Positions 1-5,932 are shown, numbered from the stretch's first letter. The stretch: DNA of 6,412 bases from an uncultured Phycisphaerales bacterium (GCA_946886375.1 CAMPIL010000218.1:1-6412), one strand, 5' to 3'. Notes: generated by a model from the letters alone, not told the origin. Made by a program: numbers and translations.

Positions 1-24
1 CCGGGCCGCCACCCGCCCCTTGAC

Positions 25-189
25 CTAGCTGCAGACGTCATACGACACATCAGCATGTGTCTTGGGCACGTAGATGTCGACCATCTTGATGTCCACGTGG
101 TGGACGAAGATGTCCTTGCCGCCGCCATCGGGGGTGATAAAGCCGTAACCCTTTTCATCGAAAAACTTTGCAACAGTTCCAGCAGCCAT
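25..189 (-). CDS. Cold-shock-domain (CspA-like) protein, prematurely stopped
   Basis: This is a small single-stranded nucleic-acid-binding protein of the cold-shock family, which normally acts in the cytoplasm as an RNA chaperone. The 54-residue frame starts MAAGTVAKFFDEKGYGFITP. It carries RNP1 (KGYGFI, residues 13-18) and RNP2 (DIFVHH, 26-31), the aromatic and basic strands that contact RNA or DNA. The start is the ATG at 187-189, with a purine-rich AAGGAAAGGG on the minus strand (197-206) 7 nt upstream. The frame stops at TAG (25-27). Family-like sequence continues in the same frame after the stop: VSYDVCS, stop, VKGRVAAR, matching the usual VSFxVxxGxKGxxA ending. The stop sits where the family has a conserved glycine. 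The gene therefore looks broken by a nonsense change, or the bases near the window edge are wrong. The residue spacing between HH and VSYDV equals the family norm, so I see no indel. The family call is firm; functional status is doubtful. Confidence 0.8.
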   Translation of the reverse strand: MAAGTVAKFFDEKGYGFITPDGGGKDIFVHHVDIKMVDIYVPKTHADVSYDVCS

Positions 190-283
190 GTTATGGCCCT
201 TTCCTTTCCGTCAAACCGTTCCGATTGGCCATACACAGCCGAACCGAGCAGAGATGTGACGTGCATACCCTGACTTGAAGATG

Positions 284-289
284 ATTTTA
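284..289 (-). promoter_or_regulatory. Possible -10 box for the cold-shock gene
   Basis: The minus strand reads GGCTAAAATC, containing TAAAAT (one mismatch to TATAAT), about 95 nt before the cold-shock ATG. This would give a leader of roughly 85-90 nt. Cold-shock genes often have long leaders, which fits. I see no good -35 hexamer at 16-18 bp, so this is only a candidate. Confidence 0.25.
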
Positions 290-420
290 GCCTAAAGACA
301 AGGCCAGCGGCTAGGTCACTGTTCAAATCGGAATTTTTCCCGGGTGGATTCACCGGCAGACGCCGAAACCTTCGCCCAAGGCCAGTTTCTCGGACCTTAT
401 GCGCCTCTTTTGCCTTCGAG

Positions 421-426
421 TACAAT
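421..426 (+). promoter_or_regulatory. -10-like TACAAT, 7 bp before the ABC ATPase start
   Basis: TACAAT differs from TATAAT by one base and ends 7 bp before the ATG at 434. Transcription would begin at or beside the A of the start codon, giving a leaderless mRNA. There is no Shine-Dalgarno sequence in front of this ATG, which agrees. No clear -35 is visible, so the call rests on spacing and on the similar arrangement at 3708-3713. Confidence 0.4.
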
Positions 427-433
427 TCCGCCC

Positions 434-1363
434 ATGTCCACAGTCCTGAGCGTGAACGATGCGCATAAGGCCTACGGCAAGACCATGGCGCTCTCGGGAG
501 CGGGGCTCACCCTGCTCAAGGGCGAGTGGCTTGCGCTGCTTGGTCCTAACGGGGCTGGCAAGACCACGCTCATACGCGCGATCGCCGGCCGAGTGAAACT
601 CGACCGAGGCACGATTCAACTGCTCGGACAATCGCTCAACGGCGACGCGGCCTCCAACGCCGCCGCCCGCAGCAGACTGGGCATCGTGCCGCAGGACATC
701 GCGCTGTATCCGTTGCTCACGGCCAGGGAAAATCTTTGCGCATTCGGAAAATTGCACGGCGTTGATGGCCGCGAACTGAACGACCGCGTGCGCTGGGCTT
801 TGGACTGGACCGGCCTGGCCGATCGCGCTGATGCGCTGACAAAAACATTTTCCGGCGGGATGAAGCGCCGGCTCAACATTGCCTGCGGCGTCTTGCATCA
901 ACCCGACGTGGTGTTGCTCGATGAACCCACAGTTGGCGTGGATCCGCAAAGCCGCCAGCGCATCTGGGAAATGCTGGCCGCGCTGCGCGATGCAGGCGCA
1001 TCGCTGCTCCTGACCACGCACCAACTCGATGAAGCGCAGCAGATTTGCGATCGCGTCAACATCATCGATCACGGCAGATCGATCGCGGAGGGAACGTTCG
1101 ATCAACTTGTGAATCGCACCATCGGCCGGGGCAAGCGCGTGGCCATCACGCTGGACCAGCCGCTGCCGTCGGCTGAACTTGTCGACGGTTTGGCCCAGGA
1201 TGGTTCGACGCTGTGGTGCAGCATTGAAGACGTGGCGACTGAACTGCCGCCGCTGCTGGGGCGGATTCAGGCGCTGGACAGCACGATCCTGGATGTGAAC
1301 ATCCAAGGCCCAAGTCTGCACGCGGTGTTCATCAACCTGACCGGCCGGGACCTGCGCGAATAG
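434..1363 (+). CDS. ABC-2 type exporter, ATP-binding subunit
   Basis: This is the nucleotide-binding subunit of an ABC-2 (drug, polyketide or lipid export type) transporter, bound to the inner face of the cytoplasmic membrane. In the 309-residue product, Walker A is GPNGAGKTT (37-45), the Q-loop is VPQ (Q87), the signature is FSGGM (139-143), Walker B is VVLLDEP (159-165) with catalytic E164, the D-loop is VGVD and the switch histidine is H196 (TTH). The C-terminal 100 residues follow the CcmA/YbhF-like exporter pattern and end in the typical LTGRDLRE tail. I chose ATG 434 because the ABC fold begins at once ([12 protein letters not shown]). An upstream in-frame GTG at 344 adds unrelated sequence. 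The permease starts 24 bp downstream, so the two form an operon. The substrate cannot be told from sequence. Confidence 0.93.
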   Translation: MSTVLSVNDAHKAYGKTMALSGAGLTLLKGEWLALLGPNGAGKTTLIRAIAGRVKLDRGTIQLLGQSLNGDAASNAAARSRLGIVPQDIALYPLLTARENLCAFGKLHGVDGRELNDRVRWALDWTGLADRADALTKTFSGGMKRRLNIACGVLHQPDVVLLDEPTVGVDPQSRQRIWEMLAALRDAGASLLLTTHQLDEAQQICDRVNIIDHGRSIAEGTFDQLVNRTIGRGKRVAITLDQPLPSAELVDGLAQDGSTLWCSIEDVATELPPLLGRIQALDSTILDVNIQGPSLHAVFINLTGRDLRE

Positions 1364-1387
1364 CGCGATGCCTGCGGACTTCCGCCC

Positions 1388-2713
1388 ATGATCAAGATGA
1401 TCCTGCACATCAACTGGCTGAACCTGAAGCGCGACCGCGTCGCGCTGGGATTGACGTTCGTGCTGCCGGTGATCTTCTTTTCAGTCTTCGCGTTCATCTA
1501 CAGCAACATGGGTTCCTCCGGCACCACCCGCGTGAAAGTGGTGCTCGTCGATGAAGACCAGACTGAGGCCAGCGCCCGATTGGTCCAGGCGCTGCAAAAT
1601 GAAATCAGCCTGCGCATTTTCATGCAGGCCCAAAGCGATCCACCCGTGAACTGGACGCGCGAGGCGGCTCTGGATGAAGTCCGCAATGGTGAATATCCCG
1701 TCGCGCTGATTCTCCCCAAGGGATTCGGCGCCACGTTTGGCAGTTTCGGCGGCGATGCGGTCGAGGCCGAAATGTATTACGACCAGTCCAACCCAGTCGC
1801 CCCGCAGATGGTGATGGGGCTGATGCAGAAGGCCGCGATGACCGCGGCGCCGGACTTGATGATCTCGCGCGGGCTGGAAATGTTCGATCAGCAAAAGGAA
1901 GCGACCGGCGGGCTCACTGACCAGCAGCGCAAGGCGATGAACCGGTGGCTGCCGGAGTTGCGCGCTGCGACGGCGAGCCGAGCATCTGGCGGCACATCTT
2001 CGGGTGCATCCAGCGACGTTGGCTTCACCGGTCCGGTATCAGTGAAGGCCCAGAGCGTGTTCTCCACCGATCAGGAAGAACGCAGTTCGCTCATCGCTTA
2101 CTCCGCGGCAGGCATCGGCGTGATGTTCCTGCTGTTTTCCATGGTGGGCGCGGGCGGCACATTGCTTGAAGAAGAAGAGTCCGGCGCGCTGGAACGCCTG
2201 CTCAATTCCAACATCGGCATGACGCGACTGCTGCTGGCGAAATGGTTGTTCATCGCCGGGATGGGCGCGCTGCAGGTCACGTTGATGTTCGTCTGGGGCG
2301 CGGCCCTCTTCAAACTTGAACTGTTCACGCCCAAGCATCTTGCGGGGTTCGCCATCATGACGATCGTCACCGCAGCGGCGGCGGCGGGCTTCGGCATGAT
2401 GCTGGCGACCGCCTGCCGCAGCCGCGGACAACTCAGCGGAGTCTCGACCATCGTGATCCTGCTCATGTCCGCGCTGGGCGGCAGCATGATTCCCGCAATC
2501 TTCATGCCCGAAGTCGTGCAGAAAGCGGGCCTGCTCACCTTCAACGGTTGGGCGCTCAAGGGATATCAGAAGGTGTTCTGGTATGAAATGGCAACGGATT
2601 CGTTTCTCGAATCGCTGATTCGACTCTGGCCGCAAGTCTGCGTGCTGGGCGGGCTGACGATTCTGTTCGTGCTTGTCGCGCGAAGACTGGCGCGGCGGTG
2701 GGAAGCGGTGTAA
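1388..2713 (+). CDS. ABC-2 type exporter, permease subunit
   Basis: This is the membrane subunit of the exporter, partner of the ATPase 24 bp upstream. The 441-residue protein has the ABC-2 permease layout: a cytoplasmic N-terminus, a first membrane segment (about 18-38, LGLTFVLPVIFFSVFAFIY), a large extracytoplasmic domain (about 40-233), then five further hydrophobic segments near 236-258, 282-308, 318-341, 350-373 and 413-432. After segment 2 comes the charged EEEESGALERLL stretch (261-272), the amphipathic coupling helix typical of this family. GGSMIP (364-369) and the following PEVVQKAGLLTFNGWALKGY region are also characteristic. A Ser/Gly/Ala-rich linker lies at about 194-212 of the external domain. 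ATG 1388 has no Shine-Dalgarno sequence, so translation may depend on coupling or on a non-SD route. The cargo is unknown; drug, lipid or polysaccharide efflux are all possible. Confidence 0.93.
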   Translation: MIKMILHINWLNLKRDRVALGLTFVLPVIFFSVFAFIYSNMGSSGTTRVKVVLVDEDQTEASARLVQALQNEISLRIFMQAQSDPPVNWTREAALDEVRNGEYPVALILPKGFGATFGSFGGDAVEAEMYYDQSNPVAPQMVMGLMQKAAMTAAPDLMISRGLEMFDQQKEATGGLTDQQRKAMNRWLPELRAATASRASGGTSSGASSDVGFTGPVSVKAQSVFSTDQEERSSLIAYSAAGIGVMFLLFSMVGAGGTLLEEEESGALERLLNSNIGMTRLLLAKWLFIAGMGALQVTLMFVWGAALFKLELFTPKHLAGFAIMTIVTAAAAAGFGMMLATACRSRGQLSGVSTIVILLMSALGGSMIPAIFMPEVVQKAGLLTFNGWALKGYQKVFWYEMATDSFLESLIRLWPQVCVLGGLTILFVLVARRLARRWEAV

Positions 2714-3114
2714 CACTCCGACCTGTTGCTGCACTCTGGACCGCAACAATCCGCAGTTCAGCGACGAATGATTCTTGCGCAATTTTTTTGGATGCGGGAG
2801 TCCATCGCCTTGTGCGCGCCGGCTGCGTTCCCGCCGAAGAATGCGAGAACGATCCGGACGCCGTTGCGCGTTGAAACCGCTCCAGGCGAGGCACTCACGC
2901 GTGAAGCACACCGAACGACCTCGACGAGCCGGGCAAAACACGCGGCCAAACTACTTCAAAATTTGTACAAATTTTGAAATAGTGAAGACGGCGAAACACA
3001 ACGGCGCGCAGCGCCATTGCTGCCGAGCCATTGTGGTTGTGCGCCTGTTTCATTCTTGCGCAGAAGTGCGCGCGAACTAATGCGCCCGCCACGCGTGAAT
3101 TGAGACCTCGCGAA
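2714..3114. other. Convergent intergenic region without a recognisable gene
   Basis: About 400 bp lie between the 3' ends of the exporter operon (plus) and the dodecin gene (minus). Open frames exist on both strands, but their translations are Arg/Ala-rich, lack any family motif and show no ribosome-binding sites, so I reject them. The region contains the AT-rich palindrome at 2950-2983, a short GC hairpin (GGCGC-GCA-GCGCC, 3003-3015), and an 11-bp direct repeat ATTCTTGCGCA at 2771-2781 and 3052-3062. I see no hairpin plus T-tract that would clearly terminate either operon. Confidence 0.6.
2950..2983. repeat. Long AT-rich palindrome (24 bp perfect, 34 bp with one mismatched pair)
   Basis: The half-site TTCAAAATTTGT (2955-2966) is followed directly by its exact reverse complement (2967-2978). 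After one mismatched pair (C2954/A2979), four more pairs match (ACTA at 2950-2953 with TAGT at 2980-2983). The symmetry axis lies between 2966 and 2967. The element is strikingly AT-rich within GC-rich surroundings. It could be a protein-binding operator, an A/U-stem hairpin at the meeting point of two converging operons, or a recombination site. No T-tract marks it as a standard terminator. Confidence 0.85.
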
Positions 3115-3321
3115 TCACTCGAGCGTGAATCCGGCTTTGATCGTCACCTGCCAGTGCGCAATCTGGTCGTTTTCGATGTGACCGCGCGTTTCCACGACTT
3201 CAAACCACCGCATGTGGCGCACCGTCTGCGCAGCGCGGGCAATCGCGTTGGTGACGGCCTCCTCCATGCTTCGCGGCGAGGAACCTGTCAGTTCGATGAT
3301 CTTGTAAGTGTGCTCGGGCAT
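3115..3321 (-). CDS. Dodecin family flavin-binding protein
   Basis: This 68-residue protein matches the dodecin family along its full length. Dodecins assemble into hollow cytoplasmic dodecamers that bind and buffer flavins such as riboflavin, FMN or FAD. The fold order is visible: strand 1 ([11 protein letters not shown], 5-15), a helix ([18 protein letters not shown], 18-35), then [13 protein letters not shown] (38-50) and a C-terminal [14 protein letters not shown] (55-68). W39 in RWFEV corresponds to the tryptophan that stacks on the flavin, and Q58 in HWQVT to the conserved glutamine contacting the ring. The start is the ATG at 3319-3321, with GGAG on the minus strand (3329-3332) 7 nt upstream. 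It overlaps the end of the upstream DUF1232 gene by 34 nt, so the two are probably co-transcribed and translationally coupled. Confidence 0.93.
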   Translation of the reverse strand: MPEHTYKIIELTGSSPRSMEEAVTNAIARAAQTVRHMRWFEVVETRGHIENDQIAHWQVTIKAGFTLE

Positions 3322-3635
3322 GTCGTCGCTCCGGTGTTGGGTCGATCGGCGGATGATGACAGATCATCGGCGGCAGCGCGGGATTCGGCAATGACATCGC
3401 GCGGAATCAGGCGAAACGCCATCCGCACAAGCGCAGACACAATCACCACATCGTCCAATTGCCCCAACACTGGAAACCAGTCGGGCACGATGTCAAAGGG
3501 CAGGCAGAGATACGCAAGCGCGATCCAGGGCAGCCACCGCGCCAGACGCGGCGTGCGCGGATGTTTGAGCGCGCAGCGATACACCGCGATTTTCCGATGA
3601 ACCCGTCTGGCCAATTGCCTGAGGCGCGCAAACAC
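3288..3635 (-). CDS. DUF1232 (YkvA-like) small membrane protein
   Basis: This 115-residue protein carries the DUF1232 core at about 27-78: [20 protein letters not shown], then [20 protein letters not shown]. The hallmarks are P46-x-D48, PD at 51-52 and LDD at 60-62. One hydrophobic segment (about 32-47) and a second weaker one (about 54-75) suggest membrane association. The biochemical role of the family is unknown. The N-terminus is Arg-rich and the last 25 residues are Ser/Thr-rich with no family similarity. They run into the start of dodecin, with a 34-nt overlap. The start is uncertain: I give the GTG at 3633-3635, which has no Shine-Dalgarno sequence. Other in-frame candidates are a TTG at residue 8 and a GTG at residue 18. 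It is the first gene of a two-gene unit with dodecin, diverging from the ABC ATPase to its right. Confidence 0.85.
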   Translation of the reverse strand: MFARLRQLARRVHRKIAVYRCALKHPRTPRLARWLPWIALAYLCLPFDIVPDWFPVLGQLDDVVIVSALVRMAFRLIPRDVIAESRAAADDLSSSADRPNTGATTCPSTLTRSSN

Positions 3636-3639
3636 GCTA

Positions 3640-3645
3640 ATGATA
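3640..3645 (-). promoter_or_regulatory. Possible -10 box for the DUF1232-dodecin unit
   Basis: The minus strand reads GCGCTATCATTAGC, with TATCAT just 4 bp before the GTG proposed for DUF1232. If used, transcription would start inside or just after that GTG, which would favour one of the downstream start codons. There is no obvious -35, so this is a weak candidate. Confidence 0.25.
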
Positions 3646-3704
3646 GCGCGACTGAACTGGCTGATTCACGCCGCCAGCCACATTTCGCATGGCGCTTCGC
3701 TGGT

Positions 3705-3713
3705 TGCTATCCT
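3705..3713 (+). promoter_or_regulatory. Extended -10 promoter (TGCTATCCT), 7 bp before the ABC ATPase start
   Basis: TGC-TATCCT has the TGn extension and a TAtnnT-type hexamer (3708-3713), ending 7 bp before ATG 3721. This spacing predicts transcription starting at or next to the start codon. There is no Shine-Dalgarno sequence. The same 7-bp spacing occurs before the exporter ATPase at 434. It also supports ATG 3721 over the in-frame ATG at 3640. Confidence 0.45.
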
Positions 3714-3720
3714 CATCGCC

Positions 3721-4794
3721 ATGACCGCGATCACGCTCAAGGGCCTGACCAAGCGCTTCGGCTCCACCACCGCGGTGGACGGCGTGAGCCTCACCATTGA
3801 ATCCGGCGAGTTGTTTTTCCTGCTGGGGCCATCGGGCTGCGGCAAAACCACGCTGCTGCGCATGATCGCGGGCTTCATCGAGCCGACCTCGGGTTCAGTT
3901 CGATTCGCCGACAGAGACGTCACTTTGCTGCCGCCCAACCGGCGAAACACGGGAATGGTGTTCCAGAGTTACGCGCTGTGGCCGCACATGACCGTCGAGG
4001 AAAATGTGGCGTATGGCCTGAACGTGCGCAAGGTGCCCGCCACAGAGCGCAATGATCGGGTGATGGCTGCGCTGAAATCGGTGCACATGGATGAGTACGC
4101 CAGGCGAAAACCCAACCAACTGTCAGGCGGACAGCAGCAGCGCATCGCGCTGGCGCGGGCCCTGGTGATTCAGCCAACCGTCCTTCTGCTGGATGAACCG
4201 TTGAGCAACCTCGATGCGAAACTTCGTCTGGAGATGCGATGGGAAATTCGCCGCATCTGCAGCGAGACCAAGATCACCACCGTGTACGTCACGCATGATC
4301 AGAAAGAAGCGCTGTCGATGGCGGACAATATGGCGGTGCTGCGTGCAGGAAAGATCGCGCAAATCGGCCCCCCCCGCCTGCTGTACGAGCGGCCGAATTC
4401 GCGCTTCGTTGCGGATTTTCTCGGCGAGACAAATTTTCTGCCGGCGGTGATCACCGAGGTCTCCAATGGAACCGTGACGCTCGAAACTTCCGCGGGCGTG
4501 TTGCGCAGCACCGCCAACACCGCCAGCGCGCCCACCGGCGGCAACGTGACCTGCTCAATTCGCCCCGAAGCCCTGCAGATTGTCAGTCACCCTCCCGCTT
4601 CGCCAGCCATCAACGCCCCCACCGGCAAGCGCGTTCGGACAACCTATCTGGGCGAGATGGCCCAGCACCAGATTGAGCTGACCGATGGCACCCAGTTGCG
4701 AGCCACCGAGGTCAACCCGCGCATCACGGGACAACTCGGCGATGTGATGCATCTCGCGATTGCCGCAGATGACGTCATTATTCTCTCTGATTGA
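3721..4794 (+). CDS. ABC importer ATPase, PotA/FbpC/MalK-like with TOBE domain
   Basis: This is the energising ATPase of a binding-protein-dependent importer of the polyamine/iron/sugar (PotA, FbpC, UgpC/MalK) superfamily. In the 357-residue product, Walker A is GPSGCGKTT (36-44), Q-loop FQ (Q82), then SYALWPHMTVEENVAYGL (83-100), signature LSGGQ (134-138), Walker B VLLLDEP (154-160, E159), D-loop SNLD and switch H192. Residues 236-357 form a TOBE_2-type regulatory domain (SIRPEAL, 279-285; TTYLGE, 307-312). ATG 3721 is preferred because the fold begins at TAITLKGLTKRFG. The in-frame ATG at 3640 adds 27 untypical residues. No permease or periplasmic binding protein is adjacent: the left neighbour is divergent and the right neighbour converges. 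It is thus a solo ATPase, perhaps serving a transporter elsewhere. The exact substrate cannot be assigned. A run of eight C (4368-4375) lies within the gene, with the frame intact. Confidence 0.92.
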   Translation: MTAITLKGLTKRFGSTTAVDGVSLTIESGELFFLLGPSGCGKTTLLRMIAGFIEPTSGSVRFADRDVTLLPPNRRNTGMVFQSYALWPHMTVEENVAYGLNVRKVPATERNDRVMAALKSVHMDEYARRKPNQLSGGQQQRIALARALVIQPTVLLLDEPLSNLDAKLRLEMRWEIRRICSETKITTVYVTHDQKEALSMADNMAVLRAGKIAQIGPPRLLYERPNSRFVADFLGETNFLPAVITEVSNGTVTLETSAGVLRSTANTASAPTGGNVTCSIRPEALQIVSHPPASPAINAPTGKRVRTTYLGEMAQHQIELTDGTQLRATEVNPRITGQLGDVMHLAIAADDVIILSD

Positions 4795-4813
4795 CGCAGA
4801 TTGCGTCTGTTTT
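4793..4813 (+). terminator. Possible rho-independent terminator after the importer ATPase
   Basis: GACGC (4793-4797), loop AGATT and GCGTC (4803-4807) form a perfect 5-bp stem overlapping the TGA stop, followed by TGTTTTG. The stem is short and the T-tract is broken by G, so it is a weak candidate. Its position immediately after the gene supports it. Confidence 0.35.
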
Positions 4814-4823
4814 GATGCACTTT

Positions 4824-4850
4824 TGGCATTTTACGCAAAAATGCGATAAT
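4824..4850 (+). promoter_or_regulatory. Possible promoter antisense to the histidine kinase
   Basis: TTGGCA (4824-4829) and TGC-GATAAT (4842-4850) resemble a -35 and an extended -10, but the spacer is only 15 bp. No credible plus-strand gene follows. If active, it would make an RNA antisense to the 3' end of the kinase message. Confidence 0.2.
4826..4844. repeat. Small inverted repeat between convergent genes
   Basis: GCATTTT (4826-4832) and AAAATGC (4838-4844) form a perfect 7-bp stem with a 5-nt loop, in the gap between the converging importer ATPase and histidine kinase genes. It could stop read-through from either side, but neither flank carries a proper T-tract. Its right arm overlaps a -10-like motif. 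Confidence 0.35.
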
Positions 4851-4910
4851 CACACTGGAAACCGCGTCGATTTCCCGCGATTATGAAAGATCGTGCGAAT
4901 GAATCGGTTA

Positions 4911-5750
4911 TCAGACCGCCTTGGATCGAGCAGGTCTCGCGGTCGGCAGAACGATTGTGAAAGTCGTGCCTGAGTCTGCGGAAGAGTTCGCGGTGATGGT
5001 GCCCGAGGCCTGCTCGATGAGTTGCCGGCAGATTGCCAGCCCCAAGCCGGTCCCGCCCACACCATTGCCACCACCACCGGATTTCGCGTGACTCGAATGG
5101 ATGCGACCTGCGACCTTTGCGTGGGTGACAAACGGCTCAAACAACCGCCCCGCTATTTCCTTGGGGATGCCGGGTCCATTGTCTGTGATTCTGAGCGCGG
5201 TCTTGGAATCGGCGGTTGGAGTCGTGGAGATGGCGATGGTTCCGCCACGCGATCGCAGGACGGCTATGGCGTTGAGGATTAGATTGATGAGAACCTGCTG
5301 CAGCGCCAGCGGCCGCATGTGCACACAGGCGTCAGGGTCGATGGTCACAGCAAGAGTGATGCGATCCTTGGCGGGGTCCCTGCCGATGCAATCCAAGGCC
5401 AATTTCACAGTCTCGCTGACGTTGGCGATCGCGGATTGATCCGGATTACCTGCGAATCCGAGCATGGCCTGGGTGATTTGCGTGGCGGTCTGGACGCCTT
5501 GTATGGCCTTTTCGATCGCCTTTTCATGCAGGGGGCGATCCTGGGGATGGCTTGAGGCCAACTGGGCGTACGCCAGCACGGGCGTGAGGATGTTGTTGAT
5601 CTCGTGCGCGATGCCGGCGGCAAGTATGCCCAGCGTGGACAACCGTTGCGAATGCTCAAGTTCAGCGCGAAGGACAGCCAGTTCCTCTTGCAGGTCAGCG
5701 ACGACAGTCGCAGGCTCTTGTATATTGTGAACCTGTTGAGGTTTGGACAT
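4911..5750 (-). CDS. Soluble sensor histidine kinase
   Basis: This 279-residue protein is a two-component histidine kinase transmitter without membrane segments or a recognisable sensory domain, so it should be cytoplasmic. After a short N-terminal predicted coiled coil (about 15-37), the H-box is LSTLGILAAGIAHEINN (37-53) with phospho-acceptor H49. The ATPase domain has the N-box QQVLINLILNAIAVL (151-165, N160), the D-box TDNGPGIP (189-196), the F-box LFEPF (203-207) and the G2 box GTGLGLAIC (233-241). About 24 residues, rich in Gly, His and Ser (210-232), lie between F-box and G2, which is longer than the usual lid. The start ATG (5748-5750) follows AAGGAAG on the minus strand (5758-5764) by 7 nt. 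No response regulator gene is in the window, and its partner and signal are unknown. It diverges from parB, with two parS sites in the shared upstream region. Confidence 0.92.
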   Translation of the reverse strand: MSKPQQVHNIQEPATVVADLQEELAVLRAELEHSQRLSTLGILAAGIAHEINNILTPVLAYAQLASSHPQDRPLHEKAIEKAIQGVQTATQITQAMLGFAGNPDQSAIANVSETVKLALDCIGRDPAKDRITLAVTIDPDACVHMRPLALQQVLINLILNAIAVLRSRGGTIAISTTPTADSKTALRITDNGPGIPKEIAGRLFEPFVTHAKVAGRIHSSHAKSGGGGNGVGGTGLGLAICRQLIEQASGTITANSSADSGTTFTIVLPTARPARSKAV

Positions 5751-5916
5751 TTCTGGGCTTCCTTGCCTGGAAAAGGAACTGCGTCAATGGCGCACGACAG
5801 CGGGTGAAATATCGGTTCATCAGACCTCTGACTCCATCCGACAATCCATCCGCTGGCTATCGGACCAAATCGTTCATGCGTTATTGATTGACTTCCCGAT
5901 GACAAGATTGGCGATG

Positions 5917-5932
5917 TGTTCCACGTGGAACA
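5917..5932. promoter_or_regulatory. parS: parS centromere site 1
   Basis: TGTTCCACGTGGAACA is a perfect 16-bp palindrome and matches the chromosomal parS consensus (TGTTnCACGTGnAACA) bound by the helix-turn-helix domain of ParB. Its position about 110 bp upstream of parB strongly supports the call. ParB loads here and spreads to form the partition complex, which can also affect nearby promoters. Confidence 0.92.

Larger units (their letters stand above)
190..433. other. Divergent intergenic region, cold-shock gene / ABC operon
   Basis: These 244 bp separate two divergently oriented genes and should hold both promoters. On the minus strand I see the ribosome-binding site at 197-206 and a possible -10 box at 284-289. 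On the plus strand I see TACAAT directly before the ABC ATPase start. An in-frame GTG at 344 would add 30 residues to the ATPase, but that stretch (PADAETFAQGQF...) does not look like ABC ATPase sequence, so I treat it as non-coding. Confidence 0.5.

Noticed and set aside
344..433. GTG at 344 as start of the exporter ATPase
   Set aside because: The extra 30 residues are not ABC-like, and the -10-like TACAAT lies inside this stretch, favouring ATG 434.
350..1408. Long minus-strand open frame (about 350 codons) opposite the exporter ATPase
   Set aside because: It lies fully antisense to a gene with all ABC motifs, and its translation is rich in Arg, Gln and His with no family signature. This is the typical shadow of a GC-rich gene.
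2715..2750. TGTTGC...GCAACA inverted repeat just after the permease, considered as a terminator
   Set aside because: The stem is only 6 bp with a 13-nt loop, and no T-tract follows.
2039..2941. Minus-strand open frame of 300 codons opposite the permease end
   Set aside because: Its composition is extremely Arg/His/Gln-rich, it has no motif, and it overlaps the conserved permease C-terminal half. I treat it as a shadow.
2953..2980. Palindrome considered as a dif (XerC/XerD) site
   Set aside because: The length is similar to dif, but the arms lack the conserved TTATgTTAA-like XerD arm, and perfect symmetry is not typical of dif.
2771..3062. 11-bp direct repeat ATTCTTGCGCA at 2771-2781 and 3052-3062, considered as attachment sites or element ends
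   Set aside because: The repeats are short, the 270 bp between them holds no recombinase or transposase, and no other boundary signs are present.
2726..3092. Several short open frames on both strands in the convergent gap
   Set aside because: They overlap each other, lack ribosome-binding sites and family motifs, and run through the palindrome, which yields similar peptides on both strands by symmetry.
4882..4959. 25-codon plus-strand frame (MKDRANESVIRPPWIEQ...) downstream of a -10-like motif
   Set aside because: It has no ribosome-binding site, is too short to judge, and mostly overlaps the kinase C-terminal codons on the other strand.
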